A stretch of DNA of 64,000 nt, taken from the NCBI RefSeq assembly GCF_021390435.2, contig NZ_JAJVCN010000001.1:3720001-3784000 (forward strand), written 5' to 3'. The notes under the pieces are model-generated. The model did no database searches. It saw nothing but the letters and a program-made list of their open reading frames with translations, and was not told the DNA's origin. This stretch comes from Kibdelosporangium philippinense (GTDB lineage: Bacteria > Actinomycetota > Actinomycetes > Mycobacteriales > Pseudonocardiaceae). Position numbers and translations under genes: made by a program. Shown here one piece after another: positions 8,895 through 19,056 of the stretch (position 1 is its first letter; each line of letters starts with the position of its first letter).

Positions 8895-10283
8895 GTGAAG
8901 CGTAGCAAGTGGTCGAAGCGGGTCAAGGTCAGCGCGGACGGTGTTGGGGTCGTGTCGCATGCCGGGGTGGGAATGTTACGGGAGTTGGCTCAGGACAGCG
9001 GCTTGGTCGAGGGTGTGACCGCCGCCTTGGCCGATACTTATGCCGGTCCGTGGCAGCACGCACCGGGCCAGGTGTTCGCCGATATGGCGGTGGCCATCGC
9101 TGATGGCGCCGACTGTGTCTCGCATATCGAGGTCTTCGGTGACCAGCACCAGGTGTGCGGGCCGGTGGCCAGCATGCCGACGACCTGGCGGATGCTCGAC
9201 CGGGTCGACGCTGAACATCTGCCAGGGGTGCTCGCGGCGCGGGCGGCGGCGCGAGAGCGGGCGTGGGCCGCGGGTGCCGGCCCGGACTTGAGCGATCTGT
9301 TGGACATCGATTTCGATGCCACGGTCACGATTTCCCATTCGGAGGACAAGGAGAACGCGGCGAAGACGTGGAAACGGACGTTTGGTTTTCATCCGTTGCT
9401 GGCGTTTCTGGACCGCCCGGAGGTCTCGGGTGGCGAAGCGCTGGCCGGTCTGCTGCGTCCGGGGAACGCGGGCTCCAACACGGCCGCGGATCACGTTGCG
9501 GTGCTGGAGCAGGCGTTGGCCGCGTTACCTGCCCGTGCTCGGCCGCGTGCAGGTGATCCGGACTCGGTGCGGGTGGTGGCCCGCTCGGACTCCGCCGGTG
9601 CAACGCATGCGTTCGCGAAGGCGTGTCGGACGAAGGGAGTGTGGTTTTCCTTCGGGTTCCCGGTGGATGCCCGCATCCAGGCCGTGGTTGATCAGATTCC
9701 CGACCGGGCTTGGGAAGCGGCCATCCAGCGCGATGGCGGGATCCGTGACGGTGCCTGGGTCGCGGATGTCACCGGGATGCTGGATCTGTCGGCCTGGCCG
9801 GAGGGTGCGACGGTCATCGTGCGTGCTGAACGCCCTCATCCTGGTGCCCAGTTGCGATTCACCGATGTGGATGGGCATCGGATCACCGCGTTGATCACCG
9901 ACATCCCCGACCGAATGATTCCCGGCCAGACCGCAGGGCTGGAACTGCACCACCGCCAGCACGCCCGGGTCGAAGACCGGATCCGGGAAGCCAAGGCCAG
10001 CGGCCTGCGGAATCTGCCCTGTCGCGGGTTCGCGGAGAACACCGCCTGGCTGCACACACTGCTATCGGCTACCGATCTGGTGTGCTGGGCGAAAGTACTG
10101 GGTTTCACCAGCACGCCCACGCTGGCTCACGCCGAAATCGCCACGTTCCGAAATCTGGTGCTACACGTAGGCGCCCGCATGACACGCGGTGCACGGCAAG
10201 TCCGTGTCCGCATCGACGAAACCTGTAAGTACGCCAAGGCTGTCGCCACGGGCTGGTTGACGATCCGCGCCGCGTTCACCTGA
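8895..10283 (+). CDS. IS1380-family transposase (IS B)
   Basis: I take GTG 8895 as start because it has the same distance to GGAAGGCACTTT as the start of IS A; TTG 8889 is also open. The protein has 462 residues, with Asp in LLDIDFDATVTI, Asp in VRVVARSDSAGATH and Glu in HHRQHARVEDRIREAK, the IS1380 DDE layout. It is complete and should be able to move the element. Confidence 0.9.
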   Translation: MKRSKWSKRVKVSADGVGVVSHAGVGMLRELAQDSGLVEGVTAALADTYAGPWQHAPGQVFADMAVAIADGADCVSHIEVFGDQHQVCGPVASMPTTWRMLDRVDAEHLPGVLAARAAARERAWAAGAGPDLSDLLDIDFDATVTISHSEDKENAAKTWKRTFGFHPLLAFLDRPEVSGGEALAGLLRPGNAGSNTAADHVAVLEQALAALPARARPRAGDPDSVRVVARSDSAGATHAFAKACRTKGVWFSFGFPVDARIQAVVDQIPDRAWEAAIQRDGGIRDGAWVADVTGMLDLSAWPEGATVIVRAERPHPGAQLRFTDVDGHRITALITDIPDRMIPGQTAGLELHHRQHARVEDRIREAKASGLRNLPCRGFAENTAWLHTLLSATDLVCWAKVLGFTSTPTLAHAEIATFRNLVLHVGARMTRGARQVRVRIDETCKYAKAVATGWLTIRAAFT

Positions 10284-10439
10284 CCCCAAGCCTTCTGTCC
10301 CTACCACCCGAAAGACCCCGGAGCAGCCGACATGAGCAGGTCGGCGAGCCAACCACGCCCGTTTGTCGAACCGCCCAACACAAGATCAACAAAACCACCG
10401 GCAAGATCAACAGGATATCGCGCGAAAGACCGAGGTTAG

Positions 10440-12442
10440 CGCACCTGCATACCGTGGCGGGGGAATTCGCTGAGGCTGAAAGATGTCTGGACGAGTACGG
10501 TCGGCTCTACCGGGCGTTGGGCGGCAACAAGATCGGTGAAGCCAACCTGCTCAAGGCCCGCGCGAGACTGGAGTTGGCCCGCCACGGCGGACTGTCGATT
10601 CGAAGCCTCCGGCACCTGCCACGGACAACTGGTGCCCTTAGACGCATCAGGAAGTCGTTCAAACAGGCGGAACGCGCCTACCGTGACGCGGGCATGGCCA
10701 CCGGCAGGAGCAGCGTCAGGTGGCACATCGACCTGATTGACATCCTCGGTGCGGGGCACTCAAAAGGTGCCCGTCGACTGGGCGGTGAGGCCCGCGACTC
10801 GTTGGACCGCGCACGAGACCACCTTCTCTACGCCGAGCTCCAGAACACAGCGGGAAATGCCGCCGCCGCGTTGGAGGCGTACCAAGCAGCCGAGGCTGAA
10901 GCCGTGCATGCCAGCGCCACCACGTTCGCTGTCGCCGCGGCGGCCGGCAGCGCTGAGATGGCCTACGCACTCGGCGATACTGACGCGACAGCCCGCCATC
11001 TTCGATCAGCGGTACAGTACGCCGAGTCGATTCGCGCGGCAGTGGCCTCGGGCACCGCGCGTCGGCATATCGCCAACACAGTGCGGGCGCACTACGAGCA
11101 TGCGATGTATCTGGCGGCCAGAATCGATGACGGCGAACTTGCTCTGGAAATCGCCGAACGGCTGCGCACCGAACGACTTGCCGGCCTGTTGCGCCGGGGA
11201 ACCCGTGCGTTGCCGCCAGATCTGGCTGGCCTGCTCAGCGAGATCGGGCGAATCAACGATGCGCTGACCGTGCGGGACCCAAGCCTGCGAGGAGTCCGCT
11301 CCGCTCAACCAATCGAGGACCTCGCCGACCGCCACAGCGCCGAACTCGTTGCGAGGCGTGACGAGTTGCGGCGCATGCTGGCCGACCGGACGAACGACTT
11401 GTTCGCTGACACGTTCGGGGCAGAACCAGTGCGGGTCGAACGGCTGGCTGCCATTGAGGAACACGTCCTGCTCATCGTCCCAGTCACCACGAACGACGGT
11501 GAGTACCTCGTGTCCGTATGGCGATCACCGTCAGGCGAGTGCACCGCGCAGATCGTCGCAGTGTCAGAACAGATCTCAATGCTCAGAACGATTCTCACGC
11601 AACAGGATCTACTGGATCGCCTCAACCTCAGAGCACAAAGTCTCCAACCGCTGGGTGCTGTGATCCCGGATTCCGCTCATCAGGAGCTCCTCGATACGCG
11701 CGCACTGCTCAAGCTCGTCATCGTGCCCACAGGATGGCTCTGGGCGGTGCCGTTCGCCGCGGTGCCCCTCGGCGATGACAGCTTCTTGGTTGACCACGCC
11801 GACATCGTGCTGTCTCCGTCTTTGAGGTTCCTCATGGCACTCGCAGATCGTGAACGGTCCGCTGACGTTCCCAAAGCGGCGGTGTCGTGGCTAGACCCCG
11901 AGGCAAACTTCACGGCACCTGAACTCGATGCACTGGCCTTCCACCCCGCCGGGCACCTCGCGCTGACCGACCTGGGTGCGGTCAAGGACGCATTCGTCCG
12001 TGGCGGTGCCCAGTGGCAGACGGCTGTGCTCGCGGCGCATGGCGACCGGGAACCTGGGCTGGCGCACGCCATCCTCGCTGGCTCAGCCACCATCCTCACC
12101 GCCGCAGATTTCCTCGACAGCACAGCACAAGCGCCGAAGACCATCTCGCTCGCTTCGTGCCACAGCGGTTTTCCCGGTGGCGAGGACCACCATGAACCAC
12201 TGGGACTGGCGCTCACCGCGCTGGCCGCCGGAGCTACCAATGTCGTTTCGGCACATTTCGAGATCGACAGTGAGGACGGTCCGATGCGTCAGTGCTTGAC
12301 CAGGCTGTACACCGGCATGCCTGACCACGAATCGATATCCGCACTACTGGGGCAAATCCTTCGCGATCCGGTGATGCGCGGCCCGAACCAGTCGACTTGG
12401 CTCTACAGGTGGGCCGCGCTCACCGTCATCGGTACCCACTAA
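10440..12442 (+). pseudogene. TPR-CHAT protease gene, 3' part with complete CHAT domain
   Basis: The frame resumes with HLHTVAGEFAEAERCLDEYG and continues with TPR helices to about residue 250 of this part, followed by a CHAT (caspase HetF-associated with TPRs) domain. The catalytic His is in TAVLAAHGDREPG and the catalytic Cys in TISLASCHSGFPGG, the usual His-Cys dyad. CHAT proteins are clan CD cysteine proteases that in several bacterial systems cut partner proteins during stress or phage attack. GTG 10454 is an open start, so a shortened CHAT protein might still be made from this part. The gene forms a pair with the small gene 7417-7932. Confidence 0.85.
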
Positions 12443-12701
12443 CGACTCGATCCTGTACCGCTCGACCGTCAACGCGGCGCGTCTGAAGGCTGGCAACGGA
12501 GAATCGTCCACGAAAGGCGAGGCTTATGCGCTGGAGGTGAGAGTCCACGGATCGCAGCGGCCATCTTGAAGACAGAGTCGAGCTCACGAACATCAGATAT
12601 TCGGGCTGTGGGTCCACCAAACAGGGAAAGCCCAAGAGGTACATGCCCGAGCCGTGTCGGCAGAAAGCAAGTCCACCCAGAGCGGAAGCGTTCAAGGCAC
12701 A
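12443..12701. other. Spacer without a supported gene
   Basis: No domain or good start is visible on either strand between the CHAT gene stop and the regulator remnant. Confidence 0.4.
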
Positions 12702-13030
12702 TCAAGTCTTGAGCTGAGAGATAGCCGTGACAACACGACCGGCGTCAGGCGGCACTCCGATGCGTTCGTAGATCGTCGAGGCCTGTTCGAAGCAGCGCTT
12801 GCCCTCAACGGTCTCACGGCGGTCGACGTGACCGTAGCCGAGACCTTCACAAGCTCTGCTTGTTCAATTTGGTCGGACATACCGCTGGCGAGTTGCGCCA
12901 CAGATCCACTCCATCTCATTCTCGCGGCCCGTGAACTCCCTGAGGTCATGCGGCAGGCTCCTTGCCAGCCGCGTCGGCGGCAACGTACCAGCATGGTAGT
13001 CGCGTCGCTCAAGTCCAAGTCGCTATCGCC
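12702..13030 (-). pseudogene. AfsR/SARP-type NB-ARC-TPR regulator remnant
   Basis: The minus strand has LPPTRLARSLPHDLREFTGR, the characteristic entry into the NB-ARC domain of AfsR/SARP regulators, and then in another frame RCFEQASTIYERIGVPPDAG near the end, typical of the C-terminal TPR part. The ATPase domain and most repeats between are gone, and a stop precedes the first piece. It is a relic with a large internal deletion. Confidence 0.7.
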
Positions 13031-13076
13031 GAACACATTGCGGACAGACAGCCGCTCGACAACCGCTGCGCCTGCG

Positions 13077-14219
13077 TCAGGGTGCACGGCCGAGGCCGAG
13101 CGAGATCTGGACGACGATCAGGGTCAGCCAGGCAAGGACCAGCAGAACAACCCAGATCACCGTCCGCCCGGAGCCGAGCCACTTGTTGCGCCTGAGAATC
13201 CGGTAGACCACGAGGCACGCCAGCACGATAACGCCAAGCGCGATCGGATAGCCGTATTTCCACCCCAGCTCGGGCATGACGGTGAAGTTCATGCCGTACA
13301 CGCCGACTGCCATGGTCGGTATCGCGATGACGGCGGCCCACGCGGTGATCTTGCGCATATCGTTGTTCTGCTGCAACGTGATCTTCGCGAGCGTCGCGTT
13401 CACCAGGCTGTTCAGCAGCTCGTCTGCCCGCGTCACCCGGTCGATCACGACGGCCAGGTGATCGTCGACGTCCCGGAAGTATGAGCGTACTTCCCTTGGC
13501 ACCAAGCCAAGATCTCCATCAGCCAGCCGGCGCAACGGCGACGACAGCGGTGCGGTGGACCGCCGCAGTTCGAGCACTTCCCGTTTCAGCAAGTACATCT
13601 GCTCTGCGCCAGCCGGGTTACGCGGCCCGAACACCACCGACTCGGCTTCTTCGATGTCGTGCTCGAACAACTCGCTGACGTCCAGATAGTCGTCCACGAC
13701 CCGGTCTGCGACCGCGTGCAGCACCACTGAGGGCCCGAACCGCAGCCGCTGCGGCATCGCCTCCAGCTCCCGGCGCAGTCCACGCAGCCCTGAGTGATCG
13801 CCATGGCGTACCGTCACAATGAAATCCGGGCCGAGGAACGCCATGATCTCCCCGGTCTCGACGATCTCGTTCGCCCGGTCCGGCGACTCATGCGCGACGT
13901 AGTGCACGGTCTTGAGCACCATGAACAGCGAGTCGTCGTAACGGTCGAGCTTGGGACGTTGATGTGCGCGTGCCGCAGCCTCGACCGCAGGCTCGGGCAA
14001 CCCGTAGGTCTCGGCGATGTCTTGGAGCTGCTCCGCTTGCGGTTTGTACAGTCCTATCCAGACAAACCCTTCGCCGCGCTTGCGTACCTCGGCGATTGCG
14101 TCGCCGTGCGACCAGCGGCCCGGCAGCCGCGCGCCGTTCACGTACACAGCGCAGTCGACCACATAGGCGGAGACCGGGACCGGCTTCCTCTGTGGTGCAG
14201 CTGATTCGCCGCTTGGCAC
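13077..14219 (-). CDS. corA: CorA-type magnesium/cobalt channel
   Basis: The 380-residue protein has the large cytoplasmic funnel domain first and membrane segments at the C-terminus. The signature YGMNF, which forms the ion selectivity loop, ends the first span (AAVIAIPTMAVGVYGMNF). A third hydrophobic segment follows the usual second span, which is unusual because classical CorA ends after two. It takes up Mg2+ driven by membrane potential. The stop is followed within a few bases upstream by the stop of the APC permease, so it is probably the second promoter-independent or last gene of a run in the same direction. Confidence 0.88.
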   Translation of the reverse strand: MPSGESAAPQRKPVPVSAYVVDCAVYVNGARLPGRWSHGDAIAEVRKRGEGFVWIGLYKPQAEQLQDIAETYGLPEPAVEAAARAHQRPKLDRYDDSLFMVLKTVHYVAHESPDRANEIVETGEIMAFLGPDFIVTVRHGDHSGLRGLRRELEAMPQRLRFGPSVVLHAVADRVVDDYLDVSELFEHDIEEAESVVFGPRNPAGAEQMYLLKREVLELRRSTAPLSSPLRRLADGDLGLVPREVRSYFRDVDDHLAVVIDRVTRADELLNSLVNATLAKITLQQNNDMRKITAWAAVIAIPTMAVGVYGMNFTVMPELGWKYGYPIALGVIVLACLVVYRILRRNKWLGSGRTVIWVVLLVLAWLTLIVVQISLGLGRAP

Positions 14220-14220
14220 C

Positions 14221-16203
14221 TCAGCCTCCTACGTGGATCCCTGGCCTGCGCGTGGGATCGGGTTCGCAGGCCCGCAGGATCTCCCGCACGACAGGCGGTG
14301 TGTCACCACGGCCGAGGATCAAGTACCGGAACAGATGGCCGAGCGGGCTTCCCTCCGACCATTCGAAGTGGCAATGCGGCCGCACGCCGGTGCAGTCGCG
14401 CAGGGCCAGCAGGATGGCCGCGATCGCGTTGGGCACGGCCGGGCTGTCGGCGCGCAGGATCCGGTGCCCGTCGACCTCAAGGCCACGGACCTTGAGCACA
14501 CCGGAGAACTGGGACGGGTCGGTGACGTCGATTTCGAGGAACGTCACGTCGGCATCACCGGGCACCGGGTTCATCTCGCGCTGTTCCAGTTCCTTGGCCA
14601 GGTATTCGTCGGCCTCGCCGGTCTGGCGCTTGTTGGTGATGATCGTGATCCGCCCATCGCGGGCGATGGTGTCCGTGATGAACCGCCGGGCAGCCTCGTC
14701 GAACTCGATCCGGTCGGCGCGCAGCTCGGTGGTCCGGCTCACCCGTGATATCAACGAGATCACCACGACTCCGGCGATGAACGCCATGGAAATGGCGATA
14801 CCGTCGGGCTTCTCGATGATGTTCTCGACCAAGGCGTACAGCAACACCAGCGTCAGCACGGTAAAACCGATCGACGCGGGCTTCTGGCGATGGCGGATCG
14901 CCGAGATCGTCACGGCGATCGAGCCGGAGACCATCATGGCGAGGATTCCCGTGGCGTACGCACCTGCCTGGGCGTTGACGTCCGCGCCGAAGATGATCGT
15001 GATGAGGATGCTGATCGCGGTGTAGACCAGCACGACCGGGCGGACCGCGCGGCCCCATTCCGGCGCCATTCCGTAGGACGGCAGGTAACGCGGCACGATG
15101 TTGATCAACCCGGCCATCGCCGACGCGCCTGCGAACCAGAGGATCAGCACGCTGCTGAGGTCGTACACGGTTCCGAATACCTCGCCGAGGTGTTCGTGCG
15201 CCAGATACGCCAGCGCCCGGCCGTTGGCCTCTCCCCCCGGCTGGAACTTCTCGGCCGGGATCAGGACCGTGGTAACGAAACTGGTCGAGATCAAGTACAC
15301 GGACATGATCAACGCTGCCGCGGTCAGCAGCTTGCGGGTATTGCGGATCCGGGACTCGAGCTGCTCCTGGGCATTACGGCCCTTCGCCGCGATCAACGGC
15401 ATCATGCTCACGCCGGTCTCGAACCCGGACAGCCCGAGCACCAGCAGCGGGAAGGCCAGGATCGCCGGTCCGGCGATGTCGCCGAACCCGCTGCCGCCCG
15501 CGGTGAGCCGGTCGGTCCAGCCCGTCATCAGCTCAGGGTTCGCGGCCAGCTCAGCCACGCCCGCACCAACGATCACCGCGTTGAGCAGCAGGAAGATCGC
15601 CACCAGCGGGATCGCGACGCCGACCGCCTCGCTGAAGCCGAGCAGGAACACGCCGCCGAGGACCAGCAGCAGGATCACCGTGATCAGCACTTCGTGGCCG
15701 TGCAGGAAGCCCGGCGCGACGGGGTTTTCCAGCAGGTGCACGGTCGCGTCCGCGGAAGACAGCGTGATCCTGACGATCCAGGATGTGGCCACGAAGCCCA
15801 GCAGCACGAGCACGAAGATCTTGCCCCGCCAGAACGGCAGCAGGTGCTCGAGCATCGCGACCGAGCCCTGTCCGTGCGGGCTTTCCCTGGCCACTCGCCG
15901 GTACATCGGCAGCATGCCCAGCAGCGTGAGCGCCACTATCAGCAAGGTCGCCAACGGTGACAACGCCCCGGCCGCCAAAGCAGCGATGGCCGGCAGGTAG
16001 GACAAGGTCGAGAAGTAGTCCACGCCGGTCAGGCACATGACCTTCCACCAGGCTTGTGGCTTGGCGTGCCCTTCACCGCTCTCCGGCCCCACCGGCTGCA
16101 CCCTGTGCTGCAACAGCCACCGGGCGACTCCCCTGGCCGGTGGCTTGACGGCGGCGGGATTCTTGACGCTCGCTGGGATGGCCAGCTCGGGCGCGCTACT
16201 CAT
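14221..16203 (-). CDS. APC-superfamily permease with C-terminal cytoplasmic domain
   Basis: I place the start at 16203 (MSSAPELAIP) because GGAG precedes it; an upstream in-frame codon at 16302 would add 33 non-conserved residues. About 12 membrane spans follow, beginning VMCLTGVDYFSTLSYLPAIA, and a soluble C-terminal part of about 170 residues. The layout (APC core plus soluble tail) is that of KUP/KimA-like and amino-acid permeases; given its neighbours, potassium or amino-acid uptake are both possible. It shares direction with CorA downstream. Confidence 0.75.
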   Translation of the reverse strand: MSSAPELAIPASVKNPAAVKPPARGVARWLLQHRVQPVGPESGEGHAKPQAWWKVMCLTGVDYFSTLSYLPAIAALAAGALSPLATLLIVALTLLGMLPMYRRVARESPHGQGSVAMLEHLLPFWRGKIFVLVLLGFVATSWIVRITLSSADATVHLLENPVAPGFLHGHEVLITVILLLVLGGVFLLGFSEAVGVAIPLVAIFLLLNAVIVGAGVAELAANPELMTGWTDRLTAGGSGFGDIAGPAILAFPLLVLGLSGFETGVSMMPLIAAKGRNAQEQLESRIRNTRKLLTAAALIMSVYLISTSFVTTVLIPAEKFQPGGEANGRALAYLAHEHLGEVFGTVYDLSSVLILWFAGASAMAGLINIVPRYLPSYGMAPEWGRAVRPVVLVYTAISILITIIFGADVNAQAGAYATGILAMMVSGSIAVTISAIRHRQKPASIGFTVLTLVLLYALVENIIEKPDGIAISMAFIAGVVVISLISRVSRTTELRADRIEFDEAARRFITDTIARDGRITIITNKRQTGEADEYLAKELEQREMNPVPGDADVTFLEIDVTDPSQFSGVLKVRGLEVDGHRILRADSPAVPNAIAAILLALRDCTGVRPHCHFEWSEGSPLGHLFRYLILGRGDTPPVVREILRACEPDPTRRPGIHVGG

Positions 16204-16350
16204 GTGTTCCGACTCCGGGTGATCAGCGAAACGCGACGCGCTCGGCTTCGGCACACCAGCGTGCCGCCCCCACGATCCGTCGCTCCGCCGCAGGTTACCC
16301 ACGGACCGACTGGCTTCTCCTTGACGGGAGCATCAGGATTTCGTAAAGAA

Positions 16351-16683
16351 CTATCCGAACGAATCGCCCCTTCTCGGCAACGGAATGTCCGGTATGCACG
16401 GTTCACCATCAACGCGCAGGAGCCACGACAATCCCAGCGCTGACAGGCCAGTCAACAGCAACACGAGTCCGTCGTGCCCAAAAGCCGAGGTCCCGAGCGT
16501 GCCCAGACCCACAACCAGCGTGGCCACCGCTGCCCGGAGGATCGTCAGCATCGCGGCCGCGTCCACCACTGCCACCAACGCCAACAGTGACCACACCGGG
16601 TTCGACACCAAGCCCGCGAGCAGCGCCAACGTCACGCCGAGCGGGAAACCCAGCCAGCCAGGGATCAGCGCCTTCCGCCTCAT
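16351..16683 (-). CDS. Small membrane protein, 110 residues, coupled to the KimA-like gene
   Basis: Its ATG (16683) overlaps the stop of the upstream permease as ATGA, so it is translated by coupling. It has four hydrophobic segments (FPLGVTLALLAGLVSNPVWS, LLALVAVVDAAAMLTIL, AAVATLVVGLGTLGTSA, LVLLLTGLSALGLSWLL). It might be an accessory subunit of the permease. The family is unknown to me. Confidence 0.65.
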   Translation of the reverse strand: MRRKALIPGWLGFPLGVTLALLAGLVSNPVWSLLALVAVVDAAAMLTILRAAVATLVVGLGTLGTSAFGHDGLVLLLTGLSALGLSWLLRVDGEPCIPDIPLPRRGDSFG

Positions 16684-18479
16684 CGGGCACTGCCCGCGAT
16701 CCGGAATCTCAGCCGACACACCACCGCGTCGCTACGCCGCCGCATCGCGTGCGCCAGCACAGACCCGCGTTGGTTCTGCAAGACCCGCTGCCACACCCGC
16801 TCGGGCTCGACCTCGGCGATCAACACGAACACCTGTTTCTCCGAGACGCCACGCAGGTACTCCACGAGCGGCTCGCCCAATCGGCGGCGCTCGTCGTGCA
16901 GCAGCACCAAATCCACCCCCGGATCCCAGCGATCCCACTCCGCCACAAGATCACGCGTCGCCTGCTCTTCCTCGGGGTGCGTGACATAGACGGCGACCAC
17001 ACGATCGCCAAGCGACAGCGCGGCGGCGATCGCGTCGCGGGTCAAGCGGGACACGGTGGACACCGGCACGACGACCAATGACCGATCTGGACGCGGCGGG
17101 GCCGGGGTGCGATCGAGTTCAAGCCGTTCACCGATCCTGCGGTAGAACCGGTGAATCCACTCCATCACCACCACGATCACGGGCAGCGCCAGCACAATCA
17201 GCCAGCCGCCTTCATCGAACTTGCTCACTGTCACCACAACGGCAGCGATCGCCGTCAGCGCCGCACCCACGCCGTTGAGCGTCGCCCTGCCGCGCCAACC
17301 AGCCGTGCGCGTCGCACGCCAGTGCCGAATCATCCCGAACTGCGACAAGGTGAACCCGACGAACACACCGATCGCGAACAACGGCACCAGAACGTTCATC
17401 TCGCCACCCGCGGCCACGAGCAGAACGGCGGACGTGACCGTCAGGAAACCGATGCCATACCGGTGAACCTGCCGCTCGGCACGCAACGCGAACAAGTGCG
17501 GCAGATTGTTGTCCTTGGCCAGCAACTGAGCCAACACAGGCAAACCGCCGAACGACGTGTTCGCAGCCAGCGCCAACAGGACGACAGTGGCGAACTGGAC
17601 AATGTAGAAACCAATACCGTCCCCAATGGACGCCTCGGTCACCTGGGACAGCACAGTCACGCCGTCCACCGGATGGATGGTGAACTTCTCCACCAACACC
17701 GCGATTCCCACCAGCATCACGGCGAGCAACGCACCGAGGGCAACCTCGGCGTTCTGAGCACGCCTGGCCCGAGGCTTGCGGAACGACGGCACAGCGTTCG
17801 CGATCGCCTCGACACCGGTCAACGCCGCGCAGCCGTTGGCGAAAGCCTTCAGCAACAACAACACACCGACAGTCTCAAGCTGTTGCACCCCAGAAGTAGC
17901 TTCGGTGACCGCGGCTTCGTCCCGGATCAGCCCGACGATGACCACGATGATGATCGCGCCGACGTAAATGGCCGTTGGGAGGATGAACGCCCTGGCACTA
18001 TTGGCGATGCCACGGAGATTGACCGCGGTAATGACGGCGAGAACACCAAGGCACAGCCAAACCGTGTACGGCAACAACTCCGGGAACGCGGAAGTCAAAG
18101 CCGCCACCCCGGCAGCCACTGACACCGCCACGTTCAGCACGTAGTCGATCACCAACGACGCGGCCGCGACCAGGGATGCCCTGCGCCCCAGATACTTCTT
18201 CGAAACCCCGTACGCGCCACCGCCTTCCGGGAAAGCGGCGATCACCTGCCGATACGACAACGTCAAAACACCCAGCAATACCGCGATGGCCACAGTCACC
18301 GGCACGGTGAACCCGAGCCCAGCACCACCCGCCACAGCCAGAACGATGACGATCGCTTCCGGGCCATAAGCCACCGAAGCCATCGCGTCCAGGGATAACG
18401 CGGCCAGGCCACCAACCACCGTCAGCCGGTGGCGTTCGGTCCCCTCAGCAGTCCGGCGCGGGGAAAGAACACTTGTCAC
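16680..18479 (-). CDS. KimA-like APC-type potassium permease
   Basis: The 599-residue protein starts at GTG 18479. The first span contains LDAMASVAYGPEAIVIVLA, very like the S-S-V-A-Y-G motif of KimA/YdaO proton-coupled K+ importers, and FPEGGGAYGVSKKYLG follows. About 12 spans precede a soluble tail of about 150 residues, the part that in KimA senses c-di-AMP. Its position near kdp supports potassium import; amino-acid transport is the alternative. The next gene is coupled to it. Confidence 0.78.
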   Translation of the reverse strand: MTSVLSPRRTAEGTERHRLTVVGGLAALSLDAMASVAYGPEAIVIVLAVAGGAGLGFTVPVTVAIAVLLGVLTLSYRQVIAAFPEGGGAYGVSKKYLGRRASLVAAASLVIDYVLNVAVSVAAGVAALTSAFPELLPYTVWLCLGVLAVITAVNLRGIANSARAFILPTAIYVGAIIIVVIVGLIRDEAAVTEATSGVQQLETVGVLLLLKAFANGCAALTGVEAIANAVPSFRKPRARRAQNAEVALGALLAVMLVGIAVLVEKFTIHPVDGVTVLSQVTEASIGDGIGFYIVQFATVVLLALAANTSFGGLPVLAQLLAKDNNLPHLFALRAERQVHRYGIGFLTVTSAVLLVAAGGEMNVLVPLFAIGVFVGFTLSQFGMIRHWRATRTAGWRGRATLNGVGAALTAIAAVVVTVSKFDEGGWLIVLALPVIVVVMEWIHRFYRRIGERLELDRTPAPPRPDRSLVVVPVSTVSRLTRDAIAAALSLGDRVVAVYVTHPEEEQATRDLVAEWDRWDPGVDLVLLHDERRRLGEPLVEYLRGVSEKQVFVLIAEVEPERVWQRVLQNQRGSVLAHAMRRRSDAVVCRLRFRIAGSAR

Positions 18480-18532
18480 GGACGTGAGTCCAATTCATAC
18501 AACTCATCTCTAGCAAGGCCCTGCACCCGGTC

Positions 18533-18943
18533 CTAACGCTGAAGGGCCCCGAGCTTGACGGAATCCTGATGCTTGCGTGGTTGCGGAACCACAACCAGGG
18601 CAGGCCGCTGGATCCACCTGATCGCAGCACCAACCGCGGTCGCCACCAGTGCAGTGCCCGCCAGGACCGCCGCCGCGTGCAGGCTGGCACCGGTCGCCGC
18701 GAACTCGCCGGTATGTCCAAGGACAAAGCTCGCGTACAGCAACCAGGTCTGCAGACTGGCAAGGAGCGCGCCGGCCACTGTGGTCACGGCCGACACAACC
18801 GTGACCATCAGCACCGGCGCGCTCAACGGATCGACCAGATCCCCGGTCGACGACGCGATGGTCGCGACAATCCCACACGCGAACCCTAGACCAGCACCGT
18901 AAAGCGCCGCGACTCTCGGCCACCGCGCGGCAGTCGTCCTCAT
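18533..18943 (-). CDS. Small integral membrane protein (4 spans), unknown
   Basis: The protein from MRTTAARWPR (18943) has 136 residues with four hydrophobic segments, for example AALYGAGLGFACGIVATIAS and MVTVVSAVTTVAGALLASL. A longer form from 19012 is possible; the shorter start has GGAG only two bases before it, so the start is uncertain. It is divergent from phoU, and the space between carries direct repeats that may be KdpE sites. Confidence 0.55.
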   Translation of the reverse strand: MRTTAARWPRVAALYGAGLGFACGIVATIASSTGDLVDPLSAPVLMVTVVSAVTTVAGALLASLQTWLLYASFVLGHTGEFAATGASLHAAAVLAGTALVATAVGAAIRWIQRPALVVVPQPRKHQDSVKLGALQR

Positions 18944-18984
18944 GTCTCCAGTCAACCCGCGGACAACCCCGTCGGAGCTCAAGC

Positions 18985-19033
18985 TTGACGAGGCTTTAAC
19001 GCCGAACGGCACCGGTTTGACGACATATCGACG
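18985..19033. promoter_or_regulatory. Two TTGACG direct-repeat sites between phoU and the divergent membrane gene
   Basis: TTGACG at 18985 is followed by TTAACG at 18996, and TTGACG at 19017 by TCGACG at 19028; both pairs have an 11-bp period. OmpR/PhoB-family regulators such as KdpE bind direct repeats of about this period. The same pattern lies at kdp and at the antiporter gene. Confidence 0.5.
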
Positions 19034-19056
19034 CCGAAAATCCCTACGCTGGACCG

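Larger units (their letters stand above)
8773..10434 (+). mobile_element. IS1380-type insertion sequence B, complete, inside the CHAT gene
   Basis: The element lies between two copies of GTTAG (8768-8772 and 10435-10439; the following C is also shared). Its ends are related inverted repeats with the core GGTCTTTC on the left and GAAAGACC on the right. It is about 1.66 kb and carries an intact transposase. Excision of the element plus one target copy restores the CHAT gene frame. Confidence 0.87.

Noticed and set aside
12654..13484. A 276-residue plus-strand frame running into corA
   Set aside because: It overlaps the end of corA in antisense and the AfsR remnant; no start signal or domain.
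14890..15960. A 356-residue His/Arg/Asp-rich plus-strand frame
   Set aside because: It is a shadow of the APC permease, with composition dictated by the codons of the opposite strand.
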